Source: Roseburia sp.
GTDB lineage: Bacteria > Bacillota > Clostridia > Lachnospirales > Lachnospiraceae
Assembly (NCBI GenBank): GCA_030844625.1
Contig: JAUUNJ010000124.1
Coordinates: forward strand, 1 to 7,243
Direction: 5' to 3'
DNA: 7,243 bases
Below the pieces are notes generated by a model. That model saw only the letters and a list, made by a program, of their open reading frames with translations. It was not told where the DNA came from and did not search any database. Positions 6,013 to 7,243 of the stretch are shown piece after piece (within the stretch, counting starts at the first letter, position 1; each line of letters opens with the position of its first letter). The position numbers were made by a program, and so were the translations under genes.

Positions 6013-6411
6013 ATGGCAAAAATCAATAAAGAGGAGCAGGCAAGGCGTGAGGGAATGAGTTATGCTCTGAGGATTGCAAAGAAGAAGGGCATAAATGCAT
6101 TGGAAGAAGATTTGAAGATGCGTAATGCTATAGGGCTTCCGGTAGGAGTTTCGAAGAAAGCGTTAAATGAATTTACCGAAAATGTGAAACTGAACACAAT
6201 TGACACAATGGTAATTCTTATGGCAGTAACGCTACATGATGAATTTGGATTCGGTCAGAAAAGATGCCAGCAGGCTATTGATAGATTAATGTTAAAAGCG
6301 AATTGTCTGGCGGAAGATTACACCACATGGCAGGAACAGATAGAAATTATGAAAGAGGAATGTGGTATTGAACTTAATATTCGTGAGAATAACAGAGATG
6401 TAAGAATTTAA
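6013..6411 (+). CDS. Conserved phage protein of unknown function (132 aa)
   Basis: A 132-residue mostly helical protein that I have seen in Lachnospiraceae/Clostridia phages without a known role. Conserved-looking stretches are RREGMSYALRIAKKKGI (11-27), VKLNTIDTMVILMAVTLHDE (58-77) with FGFG after it, and EDYTTWQEQI (101-110) ending in KEECGIEL. No catalytic or nucleic-acid-binding motif is evident. The start is preceded by GGGGTGA (6000-6006), a weak ribosome binding site that overlaps the upstream TGA stop, so its translation probably depends on the upstream small gene. Two stop codons in tandem (TAATAA, 6409-6414) end it. It directly precedes the methyltransferase region. Confidence 0.75.
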   Translation: MAKINKEEQARREGMSYALRIAKKKGINALEEDLKMRNAIGLPVGVSKKALNEFTENVKLNTIDTMVILMAVTLHDEFGFGQKRCQQAIDRLMLKANCLAEDYTTWQEQIEIMKEECGIELNIRENNRDVRI

Positions 6412-6434
6412 TAAATCGAAAGGAGAAAGAGGTT

Positions 6435-6459
6435 TGGCTAGCCACTAAAGTATACTTTA
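6435..6459. promoter_or_regulatory. Two abutting perfect palindromes before the methyltransferase
   Basis: TGGCTAGCCA (6435-6444, 10 bp) and TAAAGTATACTTTA (6446-6459, 14 bp) are both exact palindromes separated by one base, with centres 13 bp apart. They sit between AAAGGAG (6419-6425) and the methyltransferase ATG. Being loopless, they suit a protein-binding dyad better than an RNA hairpin. An operator role is inferred. The same bases would be coding if the methyltransferase begins further upstream. Confidence 0.45.
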
Positions 6460-6473
6460 CTCCGATTAAGGAA

Positions 6474-7139
6474 ATGTTAGATTTTGGATATTACAACATG
6501 GATTGCAGGGATGGAATGAAAGAATTTCCTGACAAGTATTTTGATCTTGCAGTTATTGATGTTCCGTATGGCATTGGAGAAAGCGGTTCAAAAAATTATT
6601 CACGTAGTAAGTTAGCAAACGCAAAAGATTATAAAGCCTTTGAGGGAAACGATACAGAAGCACCACCAAAAGAATACTTTGATGAATTATTTAGAATTTC
6701 AAAGAATCAAGTCATATGGGGAGCAAATCACTTTATAAGTAAAATTCCTTTTGATAGTCATTGCTGGTTAGTTTGGGATAAAAATAATGGTAATTCAGAT
6801 TTTGCAGATTGCGAACTGGCATGGACAAGTTTTTCAACAGCAGTAAGAAAGTTTAAATATACATGGCACGGAATGATACAAGAAGATATGAAAAATAAAG
6901 AATTTCGTATACATCCAACACAGAAGCCAGTGGCTTTGTATGCATGGATATATCAAATGTATACAAAGCGTGGAATGAAACTTATCGATACCCATGTTGG
7001 AAGTGCAAGCAGTTTAATTGCAGCGCATGATGCAGGACTACAATTTGTAGGATTCGAGAAAAGTAAATATTACTATGATTTATCTAATAAACGTTTACAG
7101 GATTATATGGCACAAATGAATATATACGATTTAATTTAA
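6474..7139 (+). CDS. Orphan phage DNA methyltransferase (beta-class, N6-A or N4-C)
   Basis: A SAM-dependent amino-methyltransferase of 221 residues from the first ATG. The catalytic motif IV, D29-V-P-Y-G (usually DPPY), comes first, then SKNQVIWGANHF (76-87), a WDK/DCELAW region, HPTQKP (147-152), and the SAM-binding motif I as D172-T-H-V-G-S-A-S. Motif IV before motif I is the beta-class order. I recall close phage relatives with the same DVPYG and HVGSAS variants, so it is probably active. No restriction enzyme gene is next to it, so it likely protects phage DNA or adjusts expression. The start is uncertain: the ATG has no properly spaced ribosome binding site, the only strong one (AAAGGAG, 6419-6425) is 48 nt away, and the frame is open upstream to a stop at 6390. 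Confidence 0.88.
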   Translation: MLDFGYYNMDCRDGMKEFPDKYFDLAVIDVPYGIGESGSKNYSRSKLANAKDYKAFEGNDTEAPPKEYFDELFRISKNQVIWGANHFISKIPFDSHCWLVWDKNNGNSDFADCELAWTSFSTAVRKFKYTWHGMIQEDMKNKEFRIHPTQKPVALYAWIYQMYTKRGMKLIDTHVGSASSLIAAHDAGLQFVGFEKSKYYYDLSNKRLQDYMAQMNIYDLI

Positions 7140-7149
7140 ACAAATAGGA

Positions 7150-7187
7150 AAGGAGCGGAGCAGCGCGCGAAAGAATTCTTGCTCCTT
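7150..7187 (+). promoter_or_regulatory. Hairpin burying a Shine-Dalgarno sequence
   Basis: AAGGAGC (7150-7156) is an exact reverse complement of GCTCCTT (7181-7187), extended inward by two G-U pairs (7157-7180, 7158-7179). The 5' arm is the AAAGGAG-type ribosome binding site itself, so folding would hide it. The loop (7159-7178) contains GCGCGC and most of the palindrome AAGAATTCTT (7171-7180) and is GC-richer than its surroundings. It separates the methyltransferase stop from the last gene start. Regulation by folding is inferred. Confidence 0.55.
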
Positions 7188-7194
7188 GGAAAAA

Positions 7195-7243
7195 ATGGAT
7201 AAATTTGATAATGCAATAGAGCTTTTTAAAATGGGAAGCAAAA
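7195..7243 (+). CDS. Start of a gene cut by the window end
   Basis: ATG at 7195 opens a frame to the window end: 16 codons reading MDKFDNAIELFKMGSK. The amphipathic start resembles the first helix of some phage helix-turn-helix proteins, including regulators and small terminase subunits, but 16 residues are too few to assign. No well-spaced ribosome binding site is seen: TTGGA (7186-7190) is weak, and the strong AAAGGAG lies 39 nt upstream inside a hairpin. An in-frame TTG at 7186 is an alternative start. Confidence 0.5.
   Translation, partial: MDKFDNAIELFKMGSK

Noticed and set aside
1..7243. Anti-phage defence or other novel multi-gene system
   Set aside because: Most genes with a recognisable family fit phage recombination, replication or modification; the unknowns are familiar from phage early regions and show no toxin, nuclease-sensor or effector pattern.

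Overview
This window is the recombination and replication-entry part of the early region of a temperate phage or prophage from a low-GC Firmicute, most likely a gut Clostridia/Lachnospiraceae host. The host inference rests on AT-rich coding DNA, strong AAAGGAG/AGGAGG ribosome binding sites before nearly every gene, and a gene order (YqaJ-type exonuclease, DUF1351, RecT, RusA, 'replication terminator'-like protein, DUF2303-like protein, DUF4373 replication protein, orphan DNA methyltransferase) that I know from such phages. It is inferred from recall, not from a search. All genes are on the + strand and tightly packed, as in one or a few polycistronic units. I see no tRNA, rRNA, CRISPR array, insertion sequence, attachment site or convincing intrinsic terminator.

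Left end (1-638). The window opens inside an array of near-identical 18-bp repeats in which all three forward frames are open. The real gene is the frame starting at base 2. It has no start codon in the window and runs to a stop at 443-445, encoding V-[CY]-G-[ND]-A-x hexapeptide repeats (a likely left-handed beta-helix) plus a conserved C-terminal domain. A 62-residue cysteine-containing small protein follows.

Recombination block (643-3686). A YqaJ-family PD-(D/E)XK exonuclease, a DUF1351 coiled-coil protein and a RecT annealase form a single-strand annealing recombination unit. A RusA-type Holliday junction resolvase follows after an 87-nt gap that carries two RNA hairpins.

Replication block (3712-6411). 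Two conserved phage proteins of unknown role (one of the family databases label 'replication terminator protein') precede a DUF4373 (Lin1244/Lin1753-like) replication-initiation-type protein. A 9-bp perfect hairpin sits directly before the ribosome binding site of the DUF4373 gene. Two small conserved unknowns follow.

Right end (6412-7243). An orphan beta-class DNA methyltransferase is preceded by two abutting perfect palindromes and has an unclear start codon. The window closes with a hairpin that buries a Shine-Dalgarno sequence, then the first 16 codons of another gene.

The gene content is ordinary for such phages and I did not find a wholly new multi-gene system. The parts worth a second look are the misframed repeat gene, the family of intercistronic hairpins, the double palindrome and start problem before the methyltransferase, and the right-end hairpin.
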